A stretch of DNA of 64,000 nucleotides from Prosthecobacter dejongeii (GTDB lineage: Bacteria; Verrucomicrobiota; Verrucomicrobiia; Verrucomicrobiales; Verrucomicrobiaceae): the NCBI RefSeq assembly GCF_014203045.1, contig NZ_JACHIF010000003.1:186001-250000 (forward strand). The letters are read 5' to 3'. Below, one piece after another: positions 22,501 through 31,548 of the stretch. The translations under genes were made by a program, and so were the position numbers. The notes beneath the pieces were generated by a model that was given only the letters and a program-made list of their open reading frames with translations, searched no databases and was not told where the DNA came from. Position 1 is the first letter of the stretch. Each line of letters starts with the position of its first letter.

Positions 22501-25500
22501 TGTGGAAGCAGAAAGTGCGGCTCCCTTTTGATGGTGTTTTACCTGCGGCTGAGCCAGGTGACTACGTGGTCTGTGCGACCCCGGTCAACAATCCCCAAGC
22601 CGTGCCCGTGAGCACGTTTTTGCATGGCGTGCAGGAGCAGACGGATCTCGTCCTAACCAATGATACCACCTTTGAAGCCGTGCTGGAAAAAGACCCCGTC
22701 ACTGTCGGTAGCACGGCCAAGATCCAAGTCCGCACCGCCTTTCCTGGGGCGATTCGTGTTTCCGTGGAGACGGATGATTTATTGGAGACCCTGCCTCTTT
22801 TCCAAATGAAAGGCACCTCCGCCGAGATTGAGGTGCCGATTCGGAAAGAGTATTTCCCCAATGCGTTTATCCGCCTCCACCTGATGGGCCAGCCGGATGA
22901 ATCAGGAAAGCCTGCGGAGCGTTTTGCCATCTGTCCCGTGAAGGTGATGGACCCCGAAGTACAACTGACGGTGACGCCGAAACTGGATGTGCCGAATGTG
23001 CGAGTGCGGGAGCAGGTGACAGGTCACGTTTTAGTCCAGAGCGCTGGGCAGCCCGTCCCGAATGCGGATGTCCTCGTCTTCGCCATCGATGAGAGCATCC
23101 TGTCCCTCGGAAACTGGAAGCTGCCAGATCCCACCCCCAGCCTCTACCCAGAGCGGATGCACAACGTGCGCATGAATGTGGCCCTCGGGGCGCAGTGGTC
23201 TGAAGCGCAGGTAGCCTCGCTTTCCCAGTTTGAGAAAGGCTTCATCCTAGGCTCAGGAAGAGAAAAGACGCTCGTCCCCACCGTCATTCTAAGAGAAAAC
23301 GAAAAGCCACGGCCGCTCTGGCAGGTGCGGGTGCGCACAGATGCCGCAGGCCGGGCTGCCTATGCCTTTGAGGCCCCAGATACCCTGACGAGCTACCGCA
23401 TCTCCGCCCTGGCTCACACCGCCACTTCGCAGGTGGGCATCGGAGAGACCAGCGTTAAGGTGAGCAACCCACTTCGGGTGGAGCCCACCCTGCCTCAATT
23501 TGTCCGGGAAGGGGATGAACTGGAACTGCGCTGCCAGCTCACCCAAGAGGCCCAAGCCAGCCTGCCTGTGAACTATAGCATCGAAGTGGAAGGCAACGCC
23601 ACCTTGCTGGAAGGTGGGCAGCAGCAGTTCACCCTGACTCAAGGGAAAACCCAGGTCGCCAGTGCAAAACTGCGTGTGGGGGAAGCGGGGGTTGGCAGCT
23701 CCCTGCGCCTCATTTTCAAAGGCATCGCGACGGATGCCTCCGCGCTTTCAGACGGCACCGCCATCACGCTGAGCCTGCTGCCGCGCTATGCTGAGCGGAC
23801 GGAGATCGTCACCGGGGACTTGCCCACGGGCACCGCCTGGGACGTGGCCGCTAGTACTAGGCCCGCCTGGTCCCAGGAAGCGGGCAGTGTGGTGGATGTG
23901 ATGCTCTCTGGCACCCAGTGGCTGCCGCACCTGGTCACCTTCTCCCCTGGCAAACGCGTGCGCAGCAAAAACGTGCTCTTGCCCGATCTGGCTGCCGAGG
24001 CTTTCACCCCACTGCTGGTGCCTGAACTGGGTGCTTACCTGCCCTGGGTCCCTGACAGCCCAGACACCGTGCTGCCACCGCCAGGAGATGAGCCCGAGCC
24101 CGTCCCCTCTTGGCTGCGCCAACAGGCCACCACGGATGCCGCAGATGCTGTAGCCACCCTGGAAAAATCCATCATCCCAGACGAAGAAAGCGGCTGGTTT
24201 CCCCGCTTCCCCAACTCGGGCGAGCCCAATGATCCCGTCACCGCATTAGTGACGCTCGCTGTGCAATTGACCAAAAATCGCGAAGAAACGGGTGAAGACA
24301 CAGCCTCCCTTTGGTCTGAGCGCCTCGCCACCAAGCTCAGCTACTGGCGCAAGGGCGCTTTGAACCCCAACTACCGTGCTGGGGACCAAGCTGCCGCCAC
24401 GCCCTTTGTCCGGTCACTGGCCCTGCTAGCAGAAGCCTATGCTCCCGATTCCTACAACCCTTACTCACTCCAAGGCCTAGCCGCCGTGGTGCGCAGCCTT
24501 TTCACCCACCGTGAAGAAGACCTGGGGCTGGAAGGACGCTGCTTTTTGGCCATGGCCGTTCACGTACTCCAGGAACGTCCTGAGGACTCCGATGAAAAAA
24601 TGCCTTTGCTGCTCACCCAGGAGGAAATGAACACCCTGCTGGCAGAGATCAAAGGCTACGCACTGCCCCGTGGGCTGGACTCCACCACCCTTACCACGCC
24701 GCAGCGTGCAGCCGCGATCCGACTGCTGACCTTAAGCACCCTGGCTGGCCAGGAAGTGGGGGAAGCCGCACGCCTCACCGCAGACCAGGCACTCCAGTCT
24801 CTGGTGGTGGATGATCGCCAAGTACTGGCCCAGGAGAACATCTGGAGACTGCTGGCCGCCTCCGCGTTTTTAAAGCTCGAGCAGCCTGCACCCTTGAGTG
24901 CTCAGGATCTCGGTCGGGATGACTACATCACTTCCGCCAATGGCGTCACCCTCGGTTGGCTGCGCCGTCCTGTGAACACGCTGCCTTCGCTGTTTCAAAA
25001 ACCGCTGGCCTTCCAGGTGCCCACTTCCTGGCTGCTGCGTGCCTCCTACCGTGCCGCCAGCCCTGAGCCCATCGCCCAGTCTGGACTGGCCCTCACACGT
25101 GAGGTTTACACGCACAAAGCTCCAGACCGAAAAGGCTCCACGGAGGCCCCGCTGCGGCTCGGAGATTTTGTCCTGCTGACCTACCGCATTCAGTGTGACA
25201 AACCTCAGAACTTCGTCGTGATCGAAGAAGAACTGCCTGCTGCGCTGGAGTCGCTCAACCCTGACCTGCCCTCCGTGCGCAAAGCCTTCTCCCTCCCCGA
25301 AAATCCGCGTGAGGCCAAGCTCAGCCATGCTGATCACAGCAGCCATCGCGTGCGGGTGGTCTTTGACTCCCTGCCCGCAGGTGAAAGCACCTACACCGTG
25401 CTCACTCAGGTGGTGGGGAATGGCACCTTTTCTTGGCCTGCCGCCCAGGCCTCGCTGCTGTATGATCAACGCATAAACGCCTCGACCGCCGATGCGAAAG

Positions 25501-25520
25501 TCCTCGCTGCCCAGGAGTAA
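19554..25520 (+). CDS. bacterial alpha-2-macroglobulin lipoprotein without thioester
   Basis: Encodes 1988 residues. The lipoprotein signal ends LALAGC, with Cys20. The order fits bacterial A2M: several macroglobulin beta-domains, a bait-like region, an A2M core (MG7-MG10; ERMHNVRMNVALGAQWS, then DAAGRAAYAFEAPDTLTSYRI) and a C-terminal alpha-helical thioester-domain region. The CxEQ thioester motif is missing: every Cys in the protein was inspected and none is followed by xEQ. At the expected place the sequence reads SPGKRVRSKNVLLPDL. It therefore resembles the thioester-less bacterial subgroup (E. coli YfaS type). It overlaps the PBP1C gene by 29 bases, the classic A2M-pbpC pairing thought to guard and repair the periplasm. 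Confidence 0.9.
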   Translation: MIPFIFRSCALVCLLALAGCKPADSVSSSGVDTGPLPPLIPDAGGIQLSQTQGLLKKKIYITFPVDMVQNDLIEAEDAAEDEESASAAREIPSPVVIDPSPDHTFRWLSPRRGVIQTGYGIPEVAYRLTLRSGLQDVEGHAVNPQGWGAELASEDFGIVSVRLFDANQMEVEELSQTNHLSARPRARLEFSRDVLPADVAERVAFIDAESGERHAVIACLEEWQTGKPQGLIFVQPRKELTAGRNYWLVVERLQAARGDYQTQYLRVYPAGQCQPLLSKFARGYNQPREGSYARVFFNQSLDARQLDAKHFKVTPEVAGLTVKAERKIAVLKGDFRQGINYVIQVEPGIESKSGFKTHEAKQWTVTIPERRPSIIMPSDFLAQRYSAGVDVSLSHCRTQALTWKLAEVPLEKLTEVRKRLREFAAPVLDDQGIPQLDPRDGSLKFTLTDSLIQALELRVAATDQLPAAPGEEEVARNIRWKPTAGSQVAGLYLLEVEGSGVDGRLCGNRTLISLSDWYMNFIATGEDRAVRLSSLAGGAGVSGITVQAFSEEGQLMDEAVTEADGMARFQKLQGQDNDPYLLAAGNASGWCFQQGDYSTVEDHQFSTEGEAQCLLVTNGDLYEPGEEVQIYALVRERGDGGLTLPEPGSRYKIQVSLGAGEEQEDVEELPLTLSSSGGGSAMWKIPKDQTSSWVTFKLMQDEGDQLAVAEAGITEFRPPTFSADLKAETMTGTRAEARLTSHFFHGSANRDATVTWTAEWVMQDWLPESGPEMNFDEAEPAGPGELNNFTPAGDSLESVFKLDYEDEYSYAEFWSDYAFADRFSPAASQQGLEGVFETMKLGSANFTRGPAVPASHPVRGEQKLNETGELVLVSECPFPNLGRSHRAQVFWTVDVKTEAGQSRRAAATQHIQFAPQALAIYSPKRALGEPGVPILLTTINAEGKQGSGGEADLEMYRRTINTVHERVSEHVMKYRNVPEFRSVWKQKVRLPFDGVLPAAEPGDYVVCATPVNNPQAVPVSTFLHGVQEQTDLVLTNDTTFEAVLEKDPVTVGSTAKIQVRTAFPGAIRVSVETDDLLETLPLFQMKGTSAEIEVPIRKEYFPNAFIRLHLMGQPDESGKPAERFAICPVKVMDPEVQLTVTPKLDVPNVRVREQVTGHVLVQSAGQPVPNADVLVFAIDESILSLGNWKLPDPTPSLYPERMHNVRMNVALGAQWSEAQVASLSQFEKGFILGSGREKTLVPTVILRENEKPRPLWQVRVRTDAAGRAAYAFEAPDTLTSYRISALAHTATSQVGIGETSVKVSNPLRVEPTLPQFVREGDELELRCQLTQEAQASLPVNYSIEVEGNATLLEGGQQQFTLTQGKTQVASAKLRVGEAGVGSSLRLIFKGIATDASALSDGTAITLSLLPRYAERTEIVTGDLPTGTAWDVAASTRPAWSQEAGSVVDVMLSGTQWLPHLVTFSPGKRVRSKNVLLPDLAAEAFTPLLVPELGAYLPWVPDSPDTVLPPPGDEPEPVPSWLRQQATTDAADAVATLEKSIIPDEESGWFPRFPNSGEPNDPVTALVTLAVQLTKNREETGEDTASLWSERLATKLSYWRKGALNPNYRAGDQAAATPFVRSLALLAEAYAPDSYNPYSLQGLAAVVRSLFTHREEDLGLEGRCFLAMAVHVLQERPEDSDEKMPLLLTQEEMNTLLAEIKGYALPRGLDSTTLTTPQRAAAIRLLTLSTLAGQEVGEAARLTADQALQSLVVDDRQVLAQENIWRLLAASAFLKLEQPAPLSAQDLGRDDYITSANGVTLGWLRRPVNTLPSLFQKPLAFQVPTSWLLRASYRAASPEPIAQSGLALTREVYTHKAPDRKGSTEAPLRLGDFVLLTYRIQCDKPQNFVVIEEELPAALESLNPDLPSVRKAFSLPENPREAKLSHADHSSHRVRVVFDSLPAGESTYTVLTQVVGNGTFSWPAAQASLLYDQRINASTADAKVLAAQE

Positions 25521-27783
25521 AAAACAGGGTTTTAAAAAACTCTTGGTTAGGCTAGGTATCGTTTTTCTAGGCGTCCTTGGGCTGGGGGGCGCTTTGGAAA
25601 TCGCCATTCGCACCGCTCCCCTGCCGCCTTCTTTGCAGTCCAGCCTAGTCAGCACCCCCGTCGTGCTGGACTGCCACGGGACCGTGATGGCAGAGCTGCC
25701 TGGCAGGGAGGCCCGGCTGCAATTTCCCGTCTCGGCAGGTGCCCTCAGCCCATGGCTCATACGCGCCACCATCGGGCTAGAGGATCGGCGGTTTTACCAG
25801 CACAGCGGCATTGATGTGCCCGCCATTGGCATCGCCTTTTTCCGCAATCTCCGCAGCGGGCGCATCATGGCGGGCGCTTCCACTTTAACTCAGCAGTTGA
25901 TCAAAAACTCCCAGCCCCCGCAGCCGCGCACCTGGGGGCGTAAACTGCGCGAGGCCCTGGCTGCCCTGCGGCTGGAGCGGGAGTGGACCAAGGAGCAGAT
26001 CCTCACGCGCTACCTTAACCAAGTCAGTTATGGAAATCGCTTCCATGGGGCTGAGGCCGCGGCCCGCCAGTACTTTGGCAAAAGTGCAGCCAGCCTCACC
26101 GCCCCAGAGGCCCTTTTCCTGGCGGCTCTGCCGCGTGCCCCCACCCGCTACAACCCGTGGAGGCACCCTGCTGAGGCGGGCCAGCGTTACCAGTTTGCCC
26201 TGGGCCGACTGCAAGATGCCGGGGTGCTCACGGCTGCGGAGCGGGAGCAATGGCGCACTCCTCCCACCGTCCTGCCGCGCCAGCCTACGGTGATTTTAGC
26301 GTCCCACTTCGTCCAGCATCTCCAGCGCCAGCACCCTCACCTGGCAGGGACGGTGCGCACCACGCTCGACTTATCCCTGCAAGCGCGGGTGGAATCCATC
26401 GTGGCCCGCCACCTCCGGCGGCTCACCCTTCATCAGGCACGGGATGCGGCGGTGCTGGTGCTCAATCACCAGACAGGGGCCATTCGTGCTTGGGTTAGCG
26501 CCTCCCTTTCCAAGACTGGCCAGGGACAGATCAATGGGGTGACACTGCCGCGCTCTGCGGGGTCTATCCTCAAGCCCTTCCTTTATCTCCAGGCCCTGGA
26601 TCGTCGTTTGATCACTGCCGCCACGCTGCTGCCAGATACTCCAGATGCCATCCGCTCCGAGTATGTGGACTACGACCCCAAAAACTATGATCAGCGTTTC
26701 TGGGGCCCCGTGCGCATGCGTGAGGCCTTGGCCAATTCTCTCAATGTGCCTGCTGTCCTTACCTTGGCCCGTGTCGGCGCGAGGGCCGCTCTCAATGGTC
26801 TGCATGATGCGGGCATCCACACGGCGCGAGGGCTGGAGGACTACGGCGCAGGCCTCATTTTGGGCAATGCAGAGGTCCGCATGCTGGATGTCACCGCCGC
26901 CTTCGGCACCTTTGCCAATCACGGCACCCTCAGCCAACCCGTTTGCCTCCAGGGCGAGAGCCCACGCCATCGCGTGATCGCCTCACCCTCAGCCGCTGAC
27001 ATCCTTGCCGATGTTCTCAGTGACAACGATGCTCGCAGAAAATCCTTCGGCCCCTTCACCCCCCTCGCTTTTGAAAACCGCCGCATTGCCTGCAAAACCG
27101 GCACCAGCTCCGGCTTTCGCGATGCCTGGACCCTCGGTGCCACGGCCCAGCACTGTGTCGGCGTGTGGATCGGCAACTTTTCTGGGGCCCCCATGCGAGA
27201 GCTGGCCTCCGTCACCGGGCCTGCTCCCCTCTGGCGTGACATCATGAATCAAGTCCTCACGCTTGATCCCAGCCTCCCCCCACTCGTCGAATCCGCCGCC
27301 CTCCGCCCCCGGGAAATCTGCGCCGTCACCGGCCTTCTCCCCACCGCCGCCAGCCCCTCCCGCGTCCAGGAATGGTTCCTCCCCGGCACCGAGCCTGAAG
27401 CCGATGCCGACAGCTACTACCAGGCCCGTCCCAATGGCCCACCGCAGCTCACCCTCCCCAGCACCTATGAACTCTGGTGCGCCAGCAGTCACAATTACCT
27501 CGGTGCCGCCGTCAGCGCCGGAGAACCCCTAAACATCGTCTCCCCCCGGCAAGGTGCCCAGTTCATCATCGATCCTCACCTCCCTCGCAGCCGTCAAAAA
27601 TTGGAACTCCGCGCCATCGGTGCTCAGGGGCAGCCTCTCGAGTGGTGGCTCAATCACGCCCCCCTAGCCACCAGCCCACCTGGGCAAACCCTCACCTGGC
27701 CCCTGGTCAGAGGCGCTCACCACCTCGAAGTCCGCTGCGGCCCCGAAAAAGCCACCGTCACCTTCACCGTCGGAGACCCCTAA
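25492..27783 (+). CDS. pbpC: penicillin-binding protein 1C (bifunctional)
   Basis: A 763-residue bifunctional peptidoglycan synthase. After an N-terminal anchor (LLVRLGIVFLGVLGLG) the GT51 transglycosylase domain shows EDRRFYQHSGID (catalytic Glu near residue 99) and GASTLTQQLIKN. The transpeptidase has SxxK (SILK, Ser358), SLN (416-418) and KTGTSSG (535-541). A beta-rich PBP1C C-terminal domain follows. All catalytic motifs are present. Its start overlaps the macroglobulin gene, so translation is probably coupled. Acts in the inner membrane on lipid II. Confidence 0.95.
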   Translation: MRKSSLPRSKKQGFKKLLVRLGIVFLGVLGLGGALEIAIRTAPLPPSLQSSLVSTPVVLDCHGTVMAELPGREARLQFPVSAGALSPWLIRATIGLEDRRFYQHSGIDVPAIGIAFFRNLRSGRIMAGASTLTQQLIKNSQPPQPRTWGRKLREALAALRLEREWTKEQILTRYLNQVSYGNRFHGAEAAARQYFGKSAASLTAPEALFLAALPRAPTRYNPWRHPAEAGQRYQFALGRLQDAGVLTAAEREQWRTPPTVLPRQPTVILASHFVQHLQRQHPHLAGTVRTTLDLSLQARVESIVARHLRRLTLHQARDAAVLVLNHQTGAIRAWVSASLSKTGQGQINGVTLPRSAGSILKPFLYLQALDRRLITAATLLPDTPDAIRSEYVDYDPKNYDQRFWGPVRMREALANSLNVPAVLTLARVGARAALNGLHDAGIHTARGLEDYGAGLILGNAEVRMLDVTAAFGTFANHGTLSQPVCLQGESPRHRVIASPSAADILADVLSDNDARRKSFGPFTPLAFENRRIACKTGTSSGFRDAWTLGATAQHCVGVWIGNFSGAPMRELASVTGPAPLWRDIMNQVLTLDPSLPPLVESAALRPREICAVTGLLPTAASPSRVQEWFLPGTEPEADADSYYQARPNGPPQLTLPSTYELWCASSHNYLGAAVSAGEPLNIVSPRQGAQFIIDPHLPRSRQKLELRAIGAQGQPLEWWLNHAPLATSPPGQTLTWPLVRGAHHLEVRCGPEKATVTFTVGDP

Positions 27784-28063
27784 AGCGCTCTGAAGACACA
27801 TGCCGTCTCCCCATCGTAGGTGGGGTATGTCCGGCGCCCCACCCGCGAGGCGCTGGCTTTTCAAGCTGGCGCAGCGTGTTCATGCCGCTTCGTCAGGCGC
27901 GGTTCCAGCACTCGCCCCTTATTTTCATCATCATCGGTGCCAGGCGTTACCGCCTCACACTGCGGGCGGAGGCGGCAGGCCTGGCTGCGCACTGTTTCCC
28001 GGAGGGGAGAAACGTGCACGCATTCAGCCACACATCCGCCCCCACACCGCCCTTCACCCCTCA

Positions 28064-29314
28064 TCACTGGATCAACAACGTCTGAGGGAACTTCAGGCTA
28101 TCGAGATCCGAGGCGACGAGGTGCGACAGCCCCACCAGGAAACGAAAGGTATCCCGATTGCGCGAACGTTGCTCCCCCTGCTTATAATCGGTGATCATCC
28201 AAGATTCCCCATCCAGGTGGATCTTTACCGTGGGCTTTTGCAGGTCCGCCGCAGGCACCCCCGCCCAGCTCAGTCGCAGGATGGGTTCCTGTTGCGCAGC
28301 GGGCACTGCGCTTTTCAAAACAGCTTGTTGGGCATCGCTCATGCCTTCATAGGCAGGCTCTTCCTGCGCCACCGCGCTCATGATTCCGCCAAAGGAGCGT
28401 ACCACCAGCTCCGCACGCGCGCCAGAGCCGCCATCCGTCCCACCATCCGCCCTCAGGCTCAGTCCCTTTTCCACGATCTGGAGAAAGGTGGAGATGGCCT
28501 CCTCACCATCCGCCGACTGGAATTCCGGCTGGCTCCTCAGGCTGCTTAGGGCCACCGTCTTTGCTGCCCCTTCACGCACCCGGAAGACCGCCTGCTGCTG
28601 CATTTCTCCCAGCACCCAGCCCGTGCCCTGCTGCTGCCATATCAGGCCTTTTTCACGCGCATTTATCAGATCATTCGTGCTGGGTTGCAGGGGGCTGGAA
28701 TGGCCCGCCGCCAGGGGTGAAAAACGGCGCTGCACCTCCAGATCCAGCGCCCCTTCACGCTGCAGGATGCGCGCCACCTCACAGGTCTTCAAAAACGTCA
28801 GGTACGTGGATCGGCCACTACCGGGATCATTCGGCAAGATCGTCAACCCGCCCTTCCCACTGCCCAGTTCAATGCGCTCCACCATCAGCCGCATCAGGCG
28901 GTCAATCGGCCAGCCTTCCTCAAACAGCGTGATAAAGACCTTCGGCGGAATGGGTGCCATCATCCGATCCGTAAACTCCTTTCCGGTCAGCGGGATGTAG
29001 GTGAAGCTGGGCCGTTCATCCGCCTTCAGGTTCAGCCCCAGACTGCCCGCCAGCCCCAGTGATCTCTCCCCGCGCGCGGACCCTGCATTCAGGCCTCGCT
29101 CGAAGTTCATCGAGGTGGTGATGGGCCCCGGCTGCACCCAGTGGGCAGGCTGGTGCTGGCGCAGGCGCACCAGGTTCAGCAGCATCTGGTCATCGCTCCC
29201 GCGCGCATAGGCATCGCTGTAATTACGGATGCTGCTGCGGTAAGCGGCAGACCCGCACGACAGCAGCGCCAGTGAAACCAGGACAAGACCGCTGCGGTAA
29301 AAGAAAGGATTCAT
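28064..29314 (-). CDS. conserved lipoprotein, last gene of the SLOG/SLATT operon
   Basis: Encodes 416 residues with a lipoprotein signal ending LALLSC (Cys20). The start of the mature part (SIRNYSDAYARGSDDQMLLNLVRLR) is a conserved block I associate with an unnamed bacterial lipoprotein family. An acidic-basic middle and a C-terminal beta-rich part (ESWMITDYKQG) follow. No catalytic motif is visible. The gene lies 41 bases after the hydrolase gene, so it belongs to the same transcript. An outer-membrane or periplasmic scaffold for the membrane proteins upstream is possible but inferred. Confidence 0.75.
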   Translation of the reverse strand: MNPFFYRSGLVLVSLALLSCGSAAYRSSIRNYSDAYARGSDDQMLLNLVRLRQHQPAHWVQPGPITTSMNFERGLNAGSARGERSLGLAGSLGLNLKADERPSFTYIPLTGKEFTDRMMAPIPPKVFITLFEEGWPIDRLMRLMVERIELGSGKGGLTILPNDPGSGRSTYLTFLKTCEVARILQREGALDLEVQRRFSPLAAGHSSPLQPSTNDLINAREKGLIWQQQGTGWVLGEMQQQAVFRVREGAAKTVALSSLRSQPEFQSADGEEAISTFLQIVEKGLSLRADGGTDGGSGARAELVVRSFGGIMSAVAQEEPAYEGMSDAQQAVLKSAVPAAQQEPILRLSWAGVPAADLQKPTVKIHLDGESWMITDYKQGEQRSRNRDTFRFLVGLSHLVASDLDSLKFPQTLLIQ

Positions 29315-29355
29315 ATCAGGAAAAGATAAGGGCAGTCAGGCAGGTAAACAGTACG

Positions 29356-31512
29356 TCATGGCGCGTGCGGTTTTAATCGTGGCCAAAAGGGAGACGCACG
29401 AAAACCTGGCGGCATCTCCGCCCCCATTTCAGGTCGGCGGATGGAGCGGATGTACCACTGGTGCGCGTACGAGTGCGCGTACAGGTACGGGTCACTCCCC
29501 TCCGGTGTCGCATCTGGTTGCAGCTCGTAGCATCGGTAGTTAGGCCGTTCCGGGGAATCTGGCGGCACGCGCTGGGCAAAGAAGGACGATTTGTAAAAGT
29601 CCACCTGGCAGCGGCTATCCCCATTAGGTTCCAGCAGCTCATACAGATCGTTCACATCAGGTAGGGGCGTATCCAGCAGCGTCACCCGGCTGTTCTTCGG
29701 CAGAAGGCCAAATCGCTTCAGCACCAGCGCTGCGCGCACCACTAGAAAACCGCCCGCGCTGTGGCCGATCAGATGCATAGGCTGATCGGCATAGATCACC
29801 ACCGGGTCCGTCTTCATCGACTGCGCCAGCTTGTACCCCACGATGTCGCCAATGGCCTGCGCCTGCATGCGGATGGCCACAATGTCTGTCACCGAAGGCG
29901 CCTTTTTATCTGGCATCGTCGGCTCGGGAGTTTTCTTCAGGTCCACCCCACCACGCGTCTGCACCGGGGGCCGGGCTGGGGCCTCGCCCGTGTGGGGTTT
30001 GCCCGTCCCTTGGCCCCTTTCAGCCGCATCTTCATCGCGGATCTTTTCCAGCGTCCGCAGTAGGGCCGTGACCTCGGAGGGCTTCGCCGCGATACTCCAG
30101 TCCACCAGGCAGATGTCCGGCACTGCCGGGCCCAGACGTTCCTTGAGAGCCCCTTGCAGATCCGTCATCCAGTGCAGCTTATTCTTTTCCTGGCCCTTGC
30201 TCTTTTCCTCCGCCACCAGCGCTGAATCATTTAGCCCATGGGCGATCAAAATGAACCCGCGCGCAGACTCCTCAGGCACCGGTTTCCACCAGCCCAGCGC
30301 CCCCGCTTTGGAAAGTAGCTGCCCATCCGCCGTGCGCAGGATACTCCTTTGCAGCCCATCCTGAGGAGCCCGGGAAAAAATCAGCAGGGAGGTGAGAACC
30401 GAGGTGACCGCGACGATCAATACCCGGCCAAAAATGATGCGCCCTGTCACACTGAGTGCCATGCCTGCACCGTCCAGCAGGCGCGTCGTGAACTCAGACC
30501 AGCGGGATTCTTTCACTGCCGTCAGTCTCTGCCGTCCTACCGCCGCTGGCGCTTGGGCACTGCGATAAAAGACTTCGGCATGCTCCGCTTGGTAAAACCA
30601 TTCCGTTACTTCAGACAGCAGCACCCGCTCCACCTCCTGCACCACTTCCTGCATCTCCTCCAGGGTGCGACTTTTCATCAAGCGCCCTTTGGCCACTTCC
30701 AGATATTCCCACTGCTGCGCATACCGCCCTGTGCGCCGATTCAGCTCCAAATAAGCGCTCAGAGATTGCATCAAAATGGCGATCAGAGGCAGCGCCGCCC
30801 CGGTCAGGCCGAGAAAAAGATCTGCATTCGCCACGGACAGCAGCCATTCAGACGTGCCTGAAAAGCCTAACCATAAGCCTAGCACGGCCAGTACCAGGGC
30901 TCCGTCTAGTGACCGCGTCACATACTGGCTCAAGTGCTGCCGCTCGATGGCTGCGGCCTTGGCTTTCACGGTGTAAAAGCTCGACTGATCCTCGATTCGA
31001 TTGGCCAAATACTCCGCTTTCCACGCCTCGAGATCTCCCGGTTGCTGCACCGTTTCAGGGGCCGCCATCACCGCCGCCAGGGGCTGTAGTGAGGGGGCTA
31101 CATCCAGCGCATCATGGGTGGGGCGTCCTGGCCAGTTTGAGGTCGCCTTTGCCGAGCGGGCAATTTCCGCCAGCAGTCGAGACCGCGTCCACGCCTGCTG
31201 CTGATTGCGCCAGCGCAGCCACCAGCAAAACCCGATGACGCCGAGGGTGCAAAGCGCCACCGAGATAGAGACTGCCCCCGCCGACCACCGCCTCTGAGCC
31301 ACCATCAGCCAAAACAGCGGCATCAGCACGGCCAGCCCCTCCAGCAGCAGGATCCAGCGCCACAGCCGGCGCGTGTTCGGCGCTAACCTAGTGGCCAGAT
31401 CATTCGCCTTTTGGTAAACCTCATCCGCCGTGGCCCCGCGCTCCAGCCCCAGATGCGCCAGCAGATCCCCCGTCCAGGCAGGCTCGGTAAAGTGTGAATG
31501 CGTCGGGTTCAT
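29356..31512 (-). CDS. SLATT/DUF4231-like membrane module fused to an alpha/beta hydrolase
   Basis: Encodes 718 residues. Four hydrophobic helices (about 51-71, 78-99, 203-217, 231-250) frame conserved blocks: R-x-R-x-x-x-E near 109-116, YLANRIEDQSSFY (168-180), and RTGRYAQQWEYL followed by an E-x-x-x-EW end (300-305). The same layout is found in the two SLOG proteins upstream in the operon. A fifth helix (about 363-379) leads into a soluble domain. That domain has an oxyanion-type HG (residue 425) and the nucleophile elbow GHSAGG (Ser585). Asp614 and His680 or His684 are candidate triad members. This looks like a membrane-tethered lipase, esterase or thioesterase; the substrate is unknown. 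I read it as the effector of the operon. Confidence 0.8.
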   Translation of the reverse strand: MNPTHSHFTEPAWTGDLLAHLGLERGATADEVYQKANDLATRLAPNTRRLWRWILLLEGLAVLMPLFWLMVAQRRWSAGAVSISVALCTLGVIGFCWWLRWRNQQQAWTRSRLLAEIARSAKATSNWPGRPTHDALDVAPSLQPLAAVMAAPETVQQPGDLEAWKAEYLANRIEDQSSFYTVKAKAAAIERQHLSQYVTRSLDGALVLAVLGLWLGFSGTSEWLLSVANADLFLGLTGAALPLIAILMQSLSAYLELNRRTGRYAQQWEYLEVAKGRLMKSRTLEEMQEVVQEVERVLLSEVTEWFYQAEHAEVFYRSAQAPAAVGRQRLTAVKESRWSEFTTRLLDGAGMALSVTGRIIFGRVLIVAVTSVLTSLLIFSRAPQDGLQRSILRTADGQLLSKAGALGWWKPVPEESARGFILIAHGLNDSALVAEEKSKGQEKNKLHWMTDLQGALKERLGPAVPDICLVDWSIAAKPSEVTALLRTLEKIRDEDAAERGQGTGKPHTGEAPARPPVQTRGGVDLKKTPEPTMPDKKAPSVTDIVAIRMQAQAIGDIVGYKLAQSMKTDPVVIYADQPMHLIGHSAGGFLVVRAALVLKRFGLLPKNSRVTLLDTPLPDVNDLYELLEPNGDSRCQVDFYKSSFFAQRVPPDSPERPNYRCYELQPDATPEGSDPYLYAHSYAHQWYIRSIRRPEMGAEMPPGFRASPFWPRLKPHAP

Positions 31513-31548
31513 CAGGTAAAAGGTTGGTTAGGCAAGTCGAGGGGGGCA

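Noticed and set aside
27784..28063. Gene in the gap between pbpC and the lipoprotein gene
   Set aside because: The frames here are Arg/Pro/His-rich, without credible starts, and overlap pbpC. A GTGGGG/CCCCAC hairpin is present, but its T-run is missing, so I did not call a terminator.
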